Shown: positions 50,620-59,822, counted from the stretch's first letter. The stretch: 64,000 nt of DNA from Streptococcus respiraculi (GCF_003595525.1 NZ_CP022680.1:956001-1020000); one strand, 5' to 3'. Translations and numbers: made by a program. The notes: generated by a model from the letters alone, not told the origin.

Positions 50620-51339
50620 ATGCGATTAGATAAGTGTTTGGAAAAGGCGAGTGTAGGCTCGCGGAATCAGGTGAAGAAATTCTTGAAGAGCCAGCAAGTG
50701 ACGGTGGACGGGAGACTTGCAAGGTCTGGTCGTCAGATTGTGGATCCTGGTTTACAGGTGATTGAAGTCTGTGGCAAACAGGTGATACTTGAAGCCCCTG
50801 TCTACTATCTGCTCAATAAGCCCGTAGGTGTGGTATCAGCAGTATCGGATGACAAACATCAGACGGTGATTGACCTCATTGCAGAAGATGATAGGCGTTC
50901 AGGGCTTTATCCGATTGGTCGTCTCGATAGGGATACAGAAGGGCTCTTGCTCATTACCAATAATGGTCCTCTAGGATTTCGGATGCTACACCCCAAGTAT
51001 CATGTGGAAAAGGTCTACTATGTGGAGGTCAATGGTCTGCTTGCTGACGAAGCGGTGAGTTTTTTTCGTGAGGGAGTCCAGTTCTTAGACGGGACTGTCT
51101 GCCAGCCTGCGTTTTTAGAGATTGTATCAGCAGAAGAAAGCCTCAGTCGAGCAAGAATTCGGATTTCAGAAGGGAAATTCCATCAGGTCAAGAAGATGTT
51201 TCTGGCTTACGGGGTAAAGGTGACCTATCTCAAGCGGATTGCCTTTGGCGACTTTGTCTTAGAAGATGATGTGCCAGCAGGTAGCTATCGGACATTAACG
51301 AGTGCGGAAAAGGAAATCTTAAAGCGGTATTTAGATTAG
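50620..51339 (+). CDS. rsuA: 16S rRNA pseudouridine synthase
   Basis: A 239-residue RsuA/RluB-family enzyme. ATG 50620 gives MRLDKCLEKASVGSRNQVKKFLKSQQVTVDG, an S4 RNA-binding domain from the first residue. The catalytic Asp is in GRLDRDTEGLLLITNNG. KFHQVKKMFLAYGVKVTYLKRIAFGDF is the usual carboxy motif. Target by family: U516 of 16S rRNA, not certain. Terminator follows. Confidence 0.92.
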   Translation: MRLDKCLEKASVGSRNQVKKFLKSQQVTVDGRLARSGRQIVDPGLQVIEVCGKQVILEAPVYYLLNKPVGVVSAVSDDKHQTVIDLIAEDDRRSGLYPIGRLDRDTEGLLLITNNGPLGFRMLHPKYHVEKVYYVEVNGLLADEAVSFFREGVQFLDGTVCQPAFLEIVSAEESLSRARIRISEGKFHQVKKMFLAYGVKVTYLKRIAFGDFVLEDDVPAGSYRTLTSAEKEILKRYLD

Positions 51340-51349
51340 AAAGTATATG

Positions 51350-51376
51350 AAAAAGGCTGGTTTCCCAGTCTTTTTG
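51350..51376 (+). terminator. Terminator after rsuA
   Basis: AAAAGGCTGG / CCAGTCTTTTT with a 4-base loop. Confidence 0.8.
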
Positions 51377-51379
51377 TTT

Positions 51380-51661
51380 ATTATATAGAGGATTGAGAAC
51401 TGAGCACGGACTAAAAGCAGTGTAAAAAAGGGACGCAGATGTTCCAGCTTTAGCTGGTTACAACAGAGGCTCCCTTTAGGGATAGATTGCCTTGTGTTCA
51501 TCGAACACATCGTCATTCTCCTATCTTACCGTAGCTGTTACGAGCTTGCTCGTTTTACAGATATGGGTGCCTAGGGGTATGCTTTGCTCTTGACGTCCTT
51601 TGTGGCTTATGAAGGAATAGAACAAGGTGAGTTAACGATGTCCTAACCTTTATTCAATGCA
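51380..51661. repeat. Non-coding stretch with an interspersed repeat shared with 57.5 kb
   Basis: No gene is seen. Read on the minus strand, its last part (attgaataaaggttaggaca ... ccttgttctattccttcata) resembles 57536-57635 (attgaataaaggttagggca ... ccttgtcctattcttttctc), followed in both by aagccac. Confidence 0.5.
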
Positions 51662-53110
51662 CTATAAGTAGCGTTTGGCAATGGTCAAGTCACCTGCATA
51701 GGGAACTTTTGTGTCGTTGATAATCTGGTATTGGTCTGCGCCTTTTCCTGCAATGATGACAGCATCATGTGCGGACTTGGTCATGGAAAGGGCTGCTTGA
51801 ATAGCTGTTTCGCGGTCTACGATAATCTGGCTTGGTCCTTTCATGTAGGACTGGATTTCTTTTGCAATAGCCGCAGGATCTTCACGATTTGGATCGTCTG
51901 CAGTCAGAATCACATAGACGTCGGGATAGCGGTTCAGCAGAAGTCCGAAATCCTTGCGGCGGCTTTCTCCTTTATTACCTGTTGCACCAAGTACGAGAAT
52001 GGTTTTCCCTGTCTGATGTGTGAGGACAACATCAATGAGCTTGCCGACGCTATCGCCGTTGTGGGCATAGTCGACAAAGACCTTAGCTCCATTTTTTTGG
52101 GTGAGAACCTCCATGCGACCAGGGACACTGGTTGCAGCAATTCCTGCTTGAATATCTGCGGGGCTTGCTCCCAGACGCAAGCAGGCAAGGCCTGCTGCAA
52201 GGGCATTTTCTTGGTTGAAGTGGCCAATCAACTGAATATCGTAGTCGCCTGCAAGAATGCCACCTGCTTCAAAGTGAAAGGCTTGGGAATGGATGATGCA
52301 GTTGTTAGAATGTGGGCCGTAGATATCATGCGGAGTAGTTGACACTTGGTCTTTTATAACTTCAAAATGGTCCATTCCGCTATTTAGGATAACTGCTCTG
52401 CTATTTTCCATTAACAGCCGCTTATGGTAAAAGTAATCTTCAAAGCTAGGGTGTTCAATCGGACCGATATGATCAGGGCTGATGTTGAGAAAAACGCCGA
52501 CATCAAAGGTGAGGCCGTAGACTCGCTTGACCAGATAGGCTTGACTAGACACCTCCATAATCAAGTGAGTGCGACCATTTGAAACGGCTTCTGCCATCAT
52601 AGCAAAGAGGTCGATACTTTCAGGTGTGGTCAGTGTAGACTTGAAAAAGGTTCGTCCGTCCAGCGTGGTGTTCATGGTGGATAGCATGGCTGGCTTGTGG
52701 CTCTGTTCTAGAATGGTGTAGGCAAAGTAGGCAGCAGTGGTCTTTCCTTTAGTGCCTGTGAAAGCAAGCAGTTTTAATTTGTCCTGTGGGTGACCGTAAA
52801 ATTCCATGGCAATCAGACTCATAGCTTGCTTGATGTCTGTTACGATGATTGCTGGAATGCCGACTTCGTAGTCTTTTTCAGCGATATAAAAGCGTAGTCC
52901 AGCTGCAATGGCAGTCATGAGAAACTCAGTTTTGAAATTGGCTCCCTTGACGAAAAAGAGGGTCTTGCTGTCGACCTTGCGGCTGTCATAGCTAATCTGG
53001 TCAAAGACTTCTTCGTCTGACCAGTTGTAGCTGTAAATTCCGTTATCTATCATCTCACGGAAATTATGGTCATTTTTTAAAATGGTTAATACAGTGTCTA
53101 ATCTAATCAT
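51662..53110 (-). CDS. murE: UDP-MurNAc-tripeptide synthetase (L-lysine-adding MurE)
   Basis: A 482-residue Mur ligase adding the third residue of the stem peptide. ATG 53110 is set by the start of orthologues ([11 protein letters not shown]) and by the promoter next to it. ATP loop GTKGKTT at 119-125; the amino-acid motif is DDPNREDP, the lysine type, not the DNPR of diaminopimelate enzymes. The carbamylated Lys is expected in the [12 protein letters not shown] region. There is no SD sequence before the ATG. Confidence 0.95.
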   Translation of the reverse strand: MIRLDTVLTILKNDHNFREMIDNGIYSYNWSDEEVFDQISYDSRKVDSKTLFFVKGANFKTEFLMTAIAAGLRFYIAEKDYEVGIPAIIVTDIKQAMSLIAMEFYGHPQDKLKLLAFTGTKGKTTAAYFAYTILEQSHKPAMLSTMNTTLDGRTFFKSTLTTPESIDLFAMMAEAVSNGRTHLIMEVSSQAYLVKRVYGLTFDVGVFLNISPDHIGPIEHPSFEDYFYHKRLLMENSRAVILNSGMDHFEVIKDQVSTTPHDIYGPHSNNCIIHSQAFHFEAGGILAGDYDIQLIGHFNQENALAAGLACLRLGASPADIQAGIAATSVPGRMEVLTQKNGAKVFVDYAHNGDSVGKLIDVVLTHQTGKTILVLGATGNKGESRRKDFGLLLNRYPDVYVILTADDPNREDPAAIAKEIQSYMKGPSQIIVDRETAIQAALSMTKSAHDAVIIAGKGADQYQIINDTKVPYAGDLTIAKRYL

Positions 53111-53116
53111 ACTTCT

Positions 53117-53145
53117 ATTGTAAACTGATTGGCAGAGATTGACAA
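53117..53145 (-). promoter_or_regulatory. Promoter of murE directly before the start codon
   Basis: Minus strand: TTGTCA, 17-base spacer, TACAAT ending six bases before the ATG. A leaderless mRNA is expected. Confidence 0.7.
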
Positions 53146-53148
53146 GTA

Positions 53149-53310
53149 AGAACCTGTATTCACAGCTCAGCAGCACTATTCAGGTCTTATTTTACGCTAC
53201 CCATCGTTGCTTTTTTTCGAAATACAGTCAGTATTCCTTCAAAAAAGCGCCTTGATTATTGTAAAATAAGCTCCCGGTTAGAATTACTTCGCTTATGGAT
53301 ACAGGTTCTA
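53149..53310. repeat. MITE-like element, copy C
   Basis: gaacctgtattcacagctca ... cgcttatggatacaggttc, ends inverted, flanked by TAA on both sides, with inner arms cttattttacg / gtaaaataagc. It sits just upstream of the murE -35 box. The rest of the gap to 53441 holds the MET-box and promoter of the next operon. Confidence 0.8.
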
Positions 53311-53326
53311 AAACAAAAGAATAGGG

Positions 53327-53343
53327 TATAGTGAAAAACTATA
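53327..53343 (+). promoter_or_regulatory. MET-box (MtaR/MetR operator)
   Basis: TATAGTGAAAAACTATA, a 17-base inverted repeat matching the streptococcal MET-box TATAGTTTSAAACTATA in the outer arms and length. A likely extended -10 (TGC-TAAAAT, 53405-53413) follows. Confidence 0.7.
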
Positions 53344-53441
53344 TCTTGTTTTAATAAAAGACTATGGAATTTTTGTATATTTTCATGAAAATTCTGACAA
53401 TAAATGCTAAAATAACTATAAGTCTCATAAAGGAGGATTGT

Positions 53442-54533
53442 ATGGCAGATTATAAAGTTGATACCTTATTAGCACACGCTGGGATTAATGCAGATGAAAA
53501 AACAGGGGCCTTGGTGTCGCCGATTCATCTATCCACGACCTATCAGCACCCAGAGTTTGGTCAATCGACAGGTTTTGATTATACACGGACCAAGAATCCG
53601 ACCCGTTTGAATCTGGAGGCGACCTTGGCTGCGATTGAAAAGGCGGACTACGCCTTGGTGACCAGTTCTGGAATGGCAGCCTTGGTCTTGCTCTTTAGTG
53701 GCTTTCCAGTTGGTAGTCGAATTGTTGCTGCGCGTGATTTATACGGCGGTAGTTTTCGTTGGTTCAATGAGCAGGAAGAACAGGGACGTTTTCATTTTAC
53801 CTATGCCAATTCAGAAGCAGAATTGCTCGCTCAGATTACGACTGAAACAGACTATGTTTTTATCGAAACGCCGACCAATCCTTTAATGGTGGAGTTTGAT
53901 ATTGCAAGAGTAGCAGAAGTCGCTCATACTTATGATGCTAAGGTCATCGTAGATAACACCTTTTACAGTCCTATTTATCAAAATCCCCTCCCTTTGGGAG
54001 CGGATGTGGTACTCCATTCTGCTACTAAGTATCTATCAGGGCATAACGATGTCCTAGCGGGTGTCTTGATGACCAATGACAGGGACTTGTACGACAAACT
54101 CTTTTATGACCAAAATACGACAGGACCAACCTTGTCTCCTTTTGATGCTTACTTATTGATGCGGGGCTTGAAAACTCTTGCTCTACGTATGGAACGCTCC
54201 ACAAAAAATGCTCAGAAAGTGGTGGATTTTTTACGCCAATCAAGTGCGGTGCGAGAAGTTTACTACACTGGAAAAGGTGGTATGGTGTCAGTTAAGGTGG
54301 CTGATGAGAAGAAAATACCAAGAATTTTAAACCACCTCAAAGTCTTTACGTTTGCGGAAAGTCTTGGTGGTGTGGAGAGCTTGATTACCTATCCTGCGAC
54401 GCAAACGCATGCGGATATTCCTGCGGACGTTCGTCATTCCTATGGTTTGACAGATGATTTGCTACGCTTATCGATTGGAATCGAGGATGTAGACGACTTG
54501 ATTGCAGACTTGAGACAGGCATTGGAGGGCTAG
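53442..54533 (+). CDS. Cys/Met metabolism PLP enzyme (cystathionine gamma-synthase/beta-lyase type)
   Basis: A 363-residue fold-type I enzyme of the transsulfuration family. ATG 53442 has RBS aaaggagg. PLP Lys196 lies in HSATKYLSGHNDVLAGV; YTRTKNPTRLNLEATLA and TSSGMAALVLL bind cofactor phosphate, and PSGVESLITYP appears here as LGGVESLITYP. Whether it makes or breaks cystathionine cannot be settled by motif. A MET-box upstream and a PatB-type lyase one base downstream place it in sulfur amino acid metabolism. Confidence 0.88.
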   Translation: MADYKVDTLLAHAGINADEKTGALVSPIHLSTTYQHPEFGQSTGFDYTRTKNPTRLNLEATLAAIEKADYALVTSSGMAALVLLFSGFPVGSRIVAARDLYGGSFRWFNEQEEQGRFHFTYANSEAELLAQITTETDYVFIETPTNPLMVEFDIARVAEVAHTYDAKVIVDNTFYSPIYQNPLPLGADVVLHSATKYLSGHNDVLAGVLMTNDRDLYDKLFYDQNTTGPTLSPFDAYLLMRGLKTLALRMERSTKNAQKVVDFLRQSSAVREVYYTGKGGMVSVKVADEKKIPRILNHLKVFTFAESLGGVESLITYPATQTHADIPADVRHSYGLTDDLLRLSIGIEDVDDLIADLRQALEG

Positions 54534-54534
54534 T

Positions 54535-55701
54535 ATGGGACACTTTGATTTTACAACACGGCCTAATCGCTTAGCGCAACATTCTGAAAAATGGAAGACG
54601 AGTGAACGTGAGCCTGATTTGCTCCAGATGTGGGTAGCGGACATGGACTTTATCCCGTTTGAAGAGATACGGGAAGCAATCAAGCGCTATGCGAATGACT
54701 ATATCTTTGGCTACACCTATGCCAGTGATGCGCTCTACCAGAGTATCGTTGACTGGGAAAAATTTGAGCATGGCTATGCTATTACTCGAGAAGATATTGT
54801 CTTGATTGAAGGTGTCGTGCCTGCGATTTCGATTGCGGTTCAAGCCTTGACAAATGAAGGAGATGCGGTGCTGATCAATACGCCAGTCTATCCTCCTTTT
54901 GCTCGTACGGTCAAGCTCAATCAGCGCAAATTGGTCACCAATTCTCTTGTCAAGAAAAATGGTCGTTTTGAGCTGGACCTCAAGCAGTTGGAAAAGGACT
55001 TGGTCGAGCAGGATGTAAAATTGTACATTCTTTGCAGTCCCCACAATCCTGGTGGTCGTGTCTGGAGCAGGGATGAGTTGGAAGCGGTTGGCCGCTTGTG
55101 CCAAAAGCACGGTGTCCTCTTGGTATCAGATGAGATTCATCAGGACTTGACCTTGTTTGGTCACAAGCACCATAGTTTTAATACCTTGCAGCCAGATTTT
55201 AAGAATTTCACCATTATATTGTCGTCAGCTACAAAAACTTTTAATATTGCAGGGACGAAGAATAGTTTTGCCATTATTGAAAATAAAAATCTGAAGAAGC
55301 GCTTTGCTAGACGACAGTTGGCTAATAATCACCATGAAGTTTCAACGGTTGGTCTATTAGCTACTGAAGCTGCCTTTTCGTACGGTAAGCCCTGGTTGGA
55401 GGAGCTGAAAGCAGTCTTAGAGCAGAATATCGACTATATTGTAGACTATCTTGGCTCACATACCAAGATTGATGTGATGAAGCCTGAAGGCACCTATCTC
55501 GTCTGGCTGGATTTTTCAGCTTACGGACTGAGCCATGAGGAAATCCATGAAAAATTGCGCAACGAAGCGCGTGTCGTTTTAAATGACGGTATGACCTTTG
55601 GAGGAGAGGGGACTTGTCATGCTCGTTTTAATGCGGCAACACCTTTTGAGACGGTTCAAGAAGCCTGTGAGCGGATTGCGCGTGTCTTTGAAAAGGATTA
55701 G
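54535..55701 (+). CDS. patB: MalY/PatB-type cystathionine beta-lyase (C-S lyase)
   Basis: A 388-residue PLP enzyme of the MalY/PatB group: MGHFDFTTRPNRLAQHSEKW, WVADMDF, FGYTYA, CSPHNPGGRVW, SDEIHQDL, and PLP Lys234 in SSATKTFNIAGTK. The family cleaves cystathionine and cysteine; oral streptococcal members (Lcd) release hydrogen sulfide. It begins one base after the previous gene, so both are made from one mRNA. Confidence 0.88.
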   Translation: MGHFDFTTRPNRLAQHSEKWKTSEREPDLLQMWVADMDFIPFEEIREAIKRYANDYIFGYTYASDALYQSIVDWEKFEHGYAITREDIVLIEGVVPAISIAVQALTNEGDAVLINTPVYPPFARTVKLNQRKLVTNSLVKKNGRFELDLKQLEKDLVEQDVKLYILCSPHNPGGRVWSRDELEAVGRLCQKHGVLLVSDEIHQDLTLFGHKHHSFNTLQPDFKNFTIILSSATKTFNIAGTKNSFAIIENKNLKKRFARRQLANNHHEVSTVGLLATEAAFSYGKPWLEELKAVLEQNIDYIVDYLGSHTKIDVMKPEGTYLVWLDFSAYGLSHEEIHEKLRNEARVVLNDGMTFGGEGTCHARFNAATPFETVQEACERIARVFEKD

Positions 55702-55726
55702 TATGTTAGGATAAGGAGATATGGAT

Positions 55727-57187
55727 ATGAATTGGAAAAAGAAAGGATTGGCAACAATTTTAGGAGTAGGAGTTCTCCTACTTGCCTTTTTTAATACGTC
55801 GCTTGGGTGGAACTTATTTGGCTTACCTAGTCAGGCCTTTGCAGCCCTTGCAACCTTGGTGGGGAGCTTGATATTGTGGCTATTTGTAGCAACGGATTGG
55901 CCGAGTTTATTGACCTTAGTGAGTCTGGGCTTGATTCCGGAGATGACCTATGGTCAGGTTTCCCAGTGGTCTTTTGGAAACACGACTTTTGTTTTCTTGT
56001 TGTTTACCTTTGTCATGACCTACGCTTTGAATCAAACTTCGTTTTTGAAACGGGTGACATCAAAAGTGGTTCATAGTCGCTTTGCTATGAGTCGACCGTC
56101 CCGCTTTATTACAGCTTTTTTAGGAGTGGTTCTTATCTTGAGTAGTGTAATTTCACCGACTGTGATTTTCATGTTCTTGCTCCCCTTGTTTGAGGAAATC
56201 TGCCTACAATTTGGCTGGAAAAAAGGCGATAAGTCGGCTTCACATCTCTTGATTGCGGTGTTTATCACTATTGCCATCGGGACCGCCATCACACCGATTA
56301 ACCATGTCTTTGCCATTACAGCTATGGGGCTGTATGCAGCCATGTCAAAAGTGGCAATCAGTAACCTGCAGTATATGCAATTTGCTGTACCAGCAGGGCT
56401 AGCCCTCTTTCTTGTCTTGCTCTTTTCTGTTCGTCTTTTGTTTAAAATTGATACTAAAGACATTCAAATCAAAGAATTAGATAGTTTGACGGACTTAGCG
56501 CCAGTTGATAAGCGGGAAAAATGGATTGTTGGAATCTTTTTGGGCATGGTGGCTATGTGGCTGGTTCCTGAAATTTTAGCAGGTGGTCTCCCAGCTTTTG
56601 CAGCGTTCTTTAAACAGGCTGGAATCATGTTTCCACCGCTTCTGATGACAGCTGTTCTTGCCTTATTGCATGTAGAAGGTAAGCCGCTATTGAACATTTC
56701 AGAAGCTATTTCCAAAGGTGTGCACTGGCCTAGTATGCTCTTGGTGGGATCGACCTTGGCTTTGGGGACGATTTTATCCAATGAAAAAGTCGGAGTTGTT
56801 ACCCTCTTAAATGAGCAGTTGTCTCCATTTGTGGTGGGGCTTAGTCCAGTGTTAATGGTAATCTTCTTCGTAGTTTGGGCGGGTGTTCAGACCAATTTTA
56901 CCTCGAATCTAGTGACGGTCTCTGTCGTGACCACCATGGCTCTAACTATTTACCAATCAGCTGGCACTCAATTTTCAGCTAATATTGCTGTTATCTCTTG
57001 TGCCATTGGCTACATGGCTTCACTTGCCTTTGTAACAGCACCAGCCATGCCTTATGTTGCGATTTCAATTGGTTCAGAGTGGACCAATAGTCGCGATACA
57101 TTTCTATTTGGTTGCTGGATGTTGCTGTGGAGTATCCTGTCAGCCATTGCTATTTTCTACCCGCTTGGGGTACTTGTTTTACAATAG
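55727..57187 (+). CDS. SLC13/DASS-like permease
   Basis: A 486-residue polytopic protein with about 11-12 hydrophobic helices and two hairpin-like repeats (SSVISPTVIFMFLLPLFEEI ... AIGTAITPINHVFAI and QTNFTSNLVTVSVVTTMAL), like the divalent anion:Na symporters. ATG 55727 is preferred: AAGGAG is eight bases upstream, but only two bases from the ATG at 55721. It lies in the MET-box operon; it may import a sulfur-containing or dicarboxylate anion, but no residue proves a substrate. Confidence 0.75.
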   Translation: MNWKKKGLATILGVGVLLLAFFNTSLGWNLFGLPSQAFAALATLVGSLILWLFVATDWPSLLTLVSLGLIPEMTYGQVSQWSFGNTTFVFLLFTFVMTYALNQTSFLKRVTSKVVHSRFAMSRPSRFITAFLGVVLILSSVISPTVIFMFLLPLFEEICLQFGWKKGDKSASHLLIAVFITIAIGTAITPINHVFAITAMGLYAAMSKVAISNLQYMQFAVPAGLALFLVLLFSVRLLFKIDTKDIQIKELDSLTDLAPVDKREKWIVGIFLGMVAMWLVPEILAGGLPAFAAFFKQAGIMFPPLLMTAVLALLHVEGKPLLNISEAISKGVHWPSMLLVGSTLALGTILSNEKVGVVTLLNEQLSPFVVGLSPVLMVIFFVVWAGVQTNFTSNLVTVSVVTTMALTIYQSAGTQFSANIAVISCAIGYMASLAFVTAPAMPYVAISIGSEWTNSRDTFLFGCWMLLWSILSAIAIFYPLGVLVLQ

Positions 57188-57199
57188 GAGGAATATCAC

Positions 57200-57466
57200 A
57201 TGTTATCAAAACAAAGAGAAACCATCGACCGAATTGATAGAGAAATCGTACGCTTGTTTGAAGAGCGGATGCAGACGGCTCTAGAGGTGGTTGCGATTAA
57301 AAAAGAGCATGGTTTACCAGTGCTTGATAGTAGCCGTGAAGCGCAGGTGATTAAAAAGGTATGTAGCTACCTTGAAGACCCCTCGTTGCGTGATCCTTTG
57401 AAAGAACTCTATACAGAAATGATGCGCTTGTCCCGTGCCCACCAACAGAAACAATTGGACAAATAG
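57200..57466 (+). CDS. Chorismate mutase, AroQ type
   Basis: An 88-residue all-helical chorismate mutase: LSKQRETIDRIDREIVRLFEERMQTALEVVAIKKEHGLPVLDSSREAQVIKKV, with the usual Arg11/28-type, Lys39, Asp48, Arg51 and Gln-like active-site positions visible in order. It converts chorismate to prephenate. RBS aggagg, 12 bases after the permease gene. It is unusual to see it as the last gene of a sulfur operon rather than with aro/phe genes. Confidence 0.88.
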   Translation: MLSKQRETIDRIDREIVRLFEERMQTALEVVAIKKEHGLPVLDSSREAQVIKKVCSYLEDPSLRDPLKELYTEMMRLSRAHQQKQLDK

Positions 57467-57535
57467 TATCAGTGTTGAATAGTCTTGCAAGGGAAGGGAG
57501 TAGAGCTACTTTCTATCTAGTTGATTATATAGCGA

Positions 57536-57640
57536 ATTGAATAAAGGTTAGGGCATCGTTAAGTCGCTTTGATGAACGCCAGTTCTATCTGCAACTCCTT
57601 GCCTTGTCCTATTCTTTTCTCAAGCCACTATACAAGTATA
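57536..57640. repeat. Interspersed repeat, partner of 51.6 kb
   Basis: attgaataaaggttagggca ... ccttgtcctattcttttctc followed by aagccac, resembling the minus strand of 51570-51660 with an internal difference of some 30 bases. Confidence 0.5.
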
Positions 57641-57655
57641 AAAAGTCTGTAATAA

Positions 57656-57686
57656 ATGAAATGGTCATTTGAATGGCCATTTTATT
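57656..57686. terminator. Terminator-like hairpin
   Basis: AATGGTCAT / ATGGCCATT with flanking A- and T-rich arms; it could end the permease/chorismate-mutase operon. Confidence 0.6.
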
Positions 57687-57769
57687 ACTATTGTGAAATC
57701 TCTTTGTTAGTGCTATTATTTGTCGTAGGGGGATTTCCCAGAAATGGTATAGTGATATGCTTTTTGCAC

Positions 57770-57890
57770 TTTTCGCAGTGGTGAAAACACCAAAAATGAT
57801 AAATTGTAGTGTGTGAGGGGGTAGCTAGACCTAGGCTTGTCAAAAAGGGGGAGAACTCCGTAGGAGGTTGCCATTGCCCACACTAGATTA
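57770..57890 (+). ncRNA. Structured non-coding stretch before the unknown gene
   Basis: GGTG-aaaa-CACC hairpin (57780-57791), then a closing stem TAGTGTG (57807-57813) with CACACTA (57879-57885) enclosing a near-palindrome around gctagacctaggc and a hairpin AACTCC-gta-GGAGgTT. No frame runs through it. Possible RNA leader or DNA replication/transfer site of an integrated element; class unknown. Confidence 0.4.
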
Positions 57891-57942
57891 GGATAAGTGC
57901 CAACAAAATAAAGAAAATGAACTAGTACAACGGGTAAATTAA

Positions 57943-58989
57943 ATGTTTAACAAGAAAGAACAAATGTATTATAAGGAACTGATTCAAAAGCAGCTGATTG
58001 AGGAGGAAGAACTGGCTGACTTTTACCTTTCTCAGAATGGTTCCTCGCTATATGCGACCATTTTTCGTCCACCAAATGGATTTTCAGTCATCAGACTTTC
58101 GAATCATCCCATGGTAAAAAATTATCAACTTCTCCCTAAGATTGATGTTAGGTTACCAGAGTGTGAAGAAAGATTATCCAAGAGTGTTCTAAGAGCGAAG
58201 CGAAAAAAGATGCACTATTTTCTTTATGCCACGCTACAACTGCTTTTAGAAGCTAAGTCTCATCGTCTTACTTTCTATGTGGATGATAGCTATAATACTT
58301 TTAAAGAGGAGAGTTTACCTCCAATTTTTTATGTTGAACGTAACTCCCGAGGGAGTCGGATAGATTGGTTAAGCATTGACAAAAAACTTACAACTTTTAT
58401 GGAGACACTTTATCGTTATGGATTTATCTCTATCTTAAAACCCCTTAAGGGAGGTTGCGAAGTCTATGTGACGACAGCAGGACGATCAGTTATTAAATAT
58501 CTTGACAGCCGTTATAAAGTTTTCTGGGAGAAGGATCGTCGTCTGATTAAATGGCATATCGTTCATCTACCGTCTGTCATTTTCAAAAGAAGTAGTAAAT
58601 TGACAAAAATAGAAAACCAAGAGCGTTACTGCATTAGGCGACGAATCCAGGAAAGAATTGAGTATCAAAATCGTTCCATAGTACGGCGTGTAATCGATAA
58701 ATTGTTAGGTAGAACATTCACCCAAGAGCCTTATAGTTCCCCGATAATAAGCTTTGAAGACGGTCGTCTAGAAAAACCAAAAAGAAAAACGAATGATGTT
58801 GTTAAAACTATTACAAACGATAAGAGTGAGTTAAAAAAAGAAGATAAAAAGGCTGGTCGAGAGAAAATGAAAGTAGCTGTTGATAATCGCAATAGCATTG
58901 ATTTATCCAGTAATTTAAATATAGATACATTTGCAAAGCTTCAACACTTTATGGAGCAATTAGATGATAGTCAAGAAACCAATGAATAA
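57943..58989 (+). CDS. Unrecognised 348-residue protein
   Basis: A soluble, basic protein without signal or membrane segment. The amino-terminal part (YKELIQKQLIEEEELADFYLSQN) and a middle segment (YRYGFISILKPLKGGCEVYVTTAGRSVIKYL) could be winged-helix units, and the last 80 residues are a charged, disordered tail. No family was recognised. The RBS is weak. Base composition is AT-rich and codon use less biased than in upp beside it. With the structured DNA in front it may be the relic of a mobile element. Confidence 0.55.
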   Translation: MFNKKEQMYYKELIQKQLIEEEELADFYLSQNGSSLYATIFRPPNGFSVIRLSNHPMVKNYQLLPKIDVRLPECEERLSKSVLRAKRKKMHYFLYATLQLLLEAKSHRLTFYVDDSYNTFKEESLPPIFYVERNSRGSRIDWLSIDKKLTTFMETLYRYGFISILKPLKGGCEVYVTTAGRSVIKYLDSRYKVFWEKDRRLIKWHIVHLPSVIFKRSSKLTKIENQERYCIRRRIQERIEYQNRSIVRRVIDKLLGRTFTQEPYSSPIISFEDGRLEKPKRKTNDVVKTITNDKSELKKEDKKAGREKMKVAVDNRNSIDLSSNLNIDTFAKLQHFMEQLDDSQETNE

Positions 58990-59076
58990 TGATGAACCGT
59001 AGTTTAGTGTTTTTGGCTGATATAAAAAGCTTCATCATCTTTGATAGGGAAATTCCCCACTAAATAAATTATAGAG

Positions 59077-59108
59077 CAAAAAGTTTGCCATTTTGGCAAG
59101 CTTTTTTT
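59077..59108 (+). terminator. Terminator before upp
   Basis: AAAGTTTGCC / GGCAAGCTTT (one wobble) and T7. Confidence 0.8.
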
Positions 59109-59117
59109 GATATTTTT

Positions 59118-59126
59118 TGGTAAAAT
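59118..59126 (+). promoter_or_regulatory. Extended -10 promoter of upp
   Basis: TGG-TAAAAT ten bases behind the preceding terminator and 28 bases before the ATG. Confidence 0.55.
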
Positions 59127-59154
59127 AGAAAAAACAAATAGAAGAGGTTATATC

Positions 59155-59784
59155 ATGGAGAAATTCCAAGTTATTGCACATCCACTTATTCAGCATAAAT
59201 TATCCATCTTGCGTCGTACAGATACGCCTACTAAGGCTTTTCGTGAGTTGGTGGATGAAATCGCTATGCTAATGGGGTATGAAGTGCTACGCGACTTACC
59301 ATTAGAAGATGTTGAAATTGAAACTCCAATTACCAAAACTGTCCAAAAACAAATCGCTGGTAAAAAATTGGCCATTGTTCCAATCTTACGTGCCGGAATC
59401 GGTATGGTGGACGGTCTATTAAGTCTTGTACCAGCTGCCAAAGTTGGGCACATCGGTATGTACCGCGATGAGGAAACCTTGCAACCAGTTGAATACTTGG
59501 TCAAATTACCAGAAGACATTGACCAACGTCAAATTTTTGTTGTTGACCCGATGCTTGCGACAGGTGGTTCTGCGATTTTGGCGATTGATTCACTGAAAAA
59601 ACGTGGTGCAACCAATATCAAATTTGTCTGCCTTGTTGCAGCACCAGAAGGCGTTAAAGCCCTTCAAGCCGCTCATCCAGATGTGGATATTTTCACCGCA
59701 GCCTTAGATGAAAAATTAAATGAAAAAGGCTATATCGTTCCAGGATTGGGAGATGCTGGAGACCGTCTGTTCGGTACAAAATAA
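59155..59784 (+). CDS. upp: Uracil phosphoribosyltransferase
   Basis: A 209-residue UPRTase salvaging uracil to UMP. ATG 59155 (RBS agaagagg) gives the normal [20 protein letters not shown] start; an upstream in-frame start would lie at the promoter. PRPP-binding [11 protein letters not shown] and the uracil loop near [17 protein letters not shown] are intact. Monocistronic, with terminators on both sides. Confidence 0.97.
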   Translation: MEKFQVIAHPLIQHKLSILRRTDTPTKAFRELVDEIAMLMGYEVLRDLPLEDVEIETPITKTVQKQIAGKKLAIVPILRAGIGMVDGLLSLVPAAKVGHIGMYRDEETLQPVEYLVKLPEDIDQRQIFVVDPMLATGGSAILAIDSLKKRGATNIKFVCLVAAPEGVKALQAAHPDVDIFTAALDEKLNEKGYIVPGLGDAGDRLFGTK

Positions 59785-59795
59785 GCCATTACGAA

Positions 59796-59822
59796 GGAAA
59801 GGACTCGTCTCCTTTCTTTTTT
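59796..59822 (+). terminator. Terminator after upp
   Basis: GAAAGGA / TCCTTTC with a 6-base loop and T7. Confidence 0.8.

Noticed and set aside
57810..57890. Known riboswitch upstream of the 348-residue gene
   Set aside because: No motif of a riboswitch class that I can name is seen, and the gene after it gives no metabolic hint.
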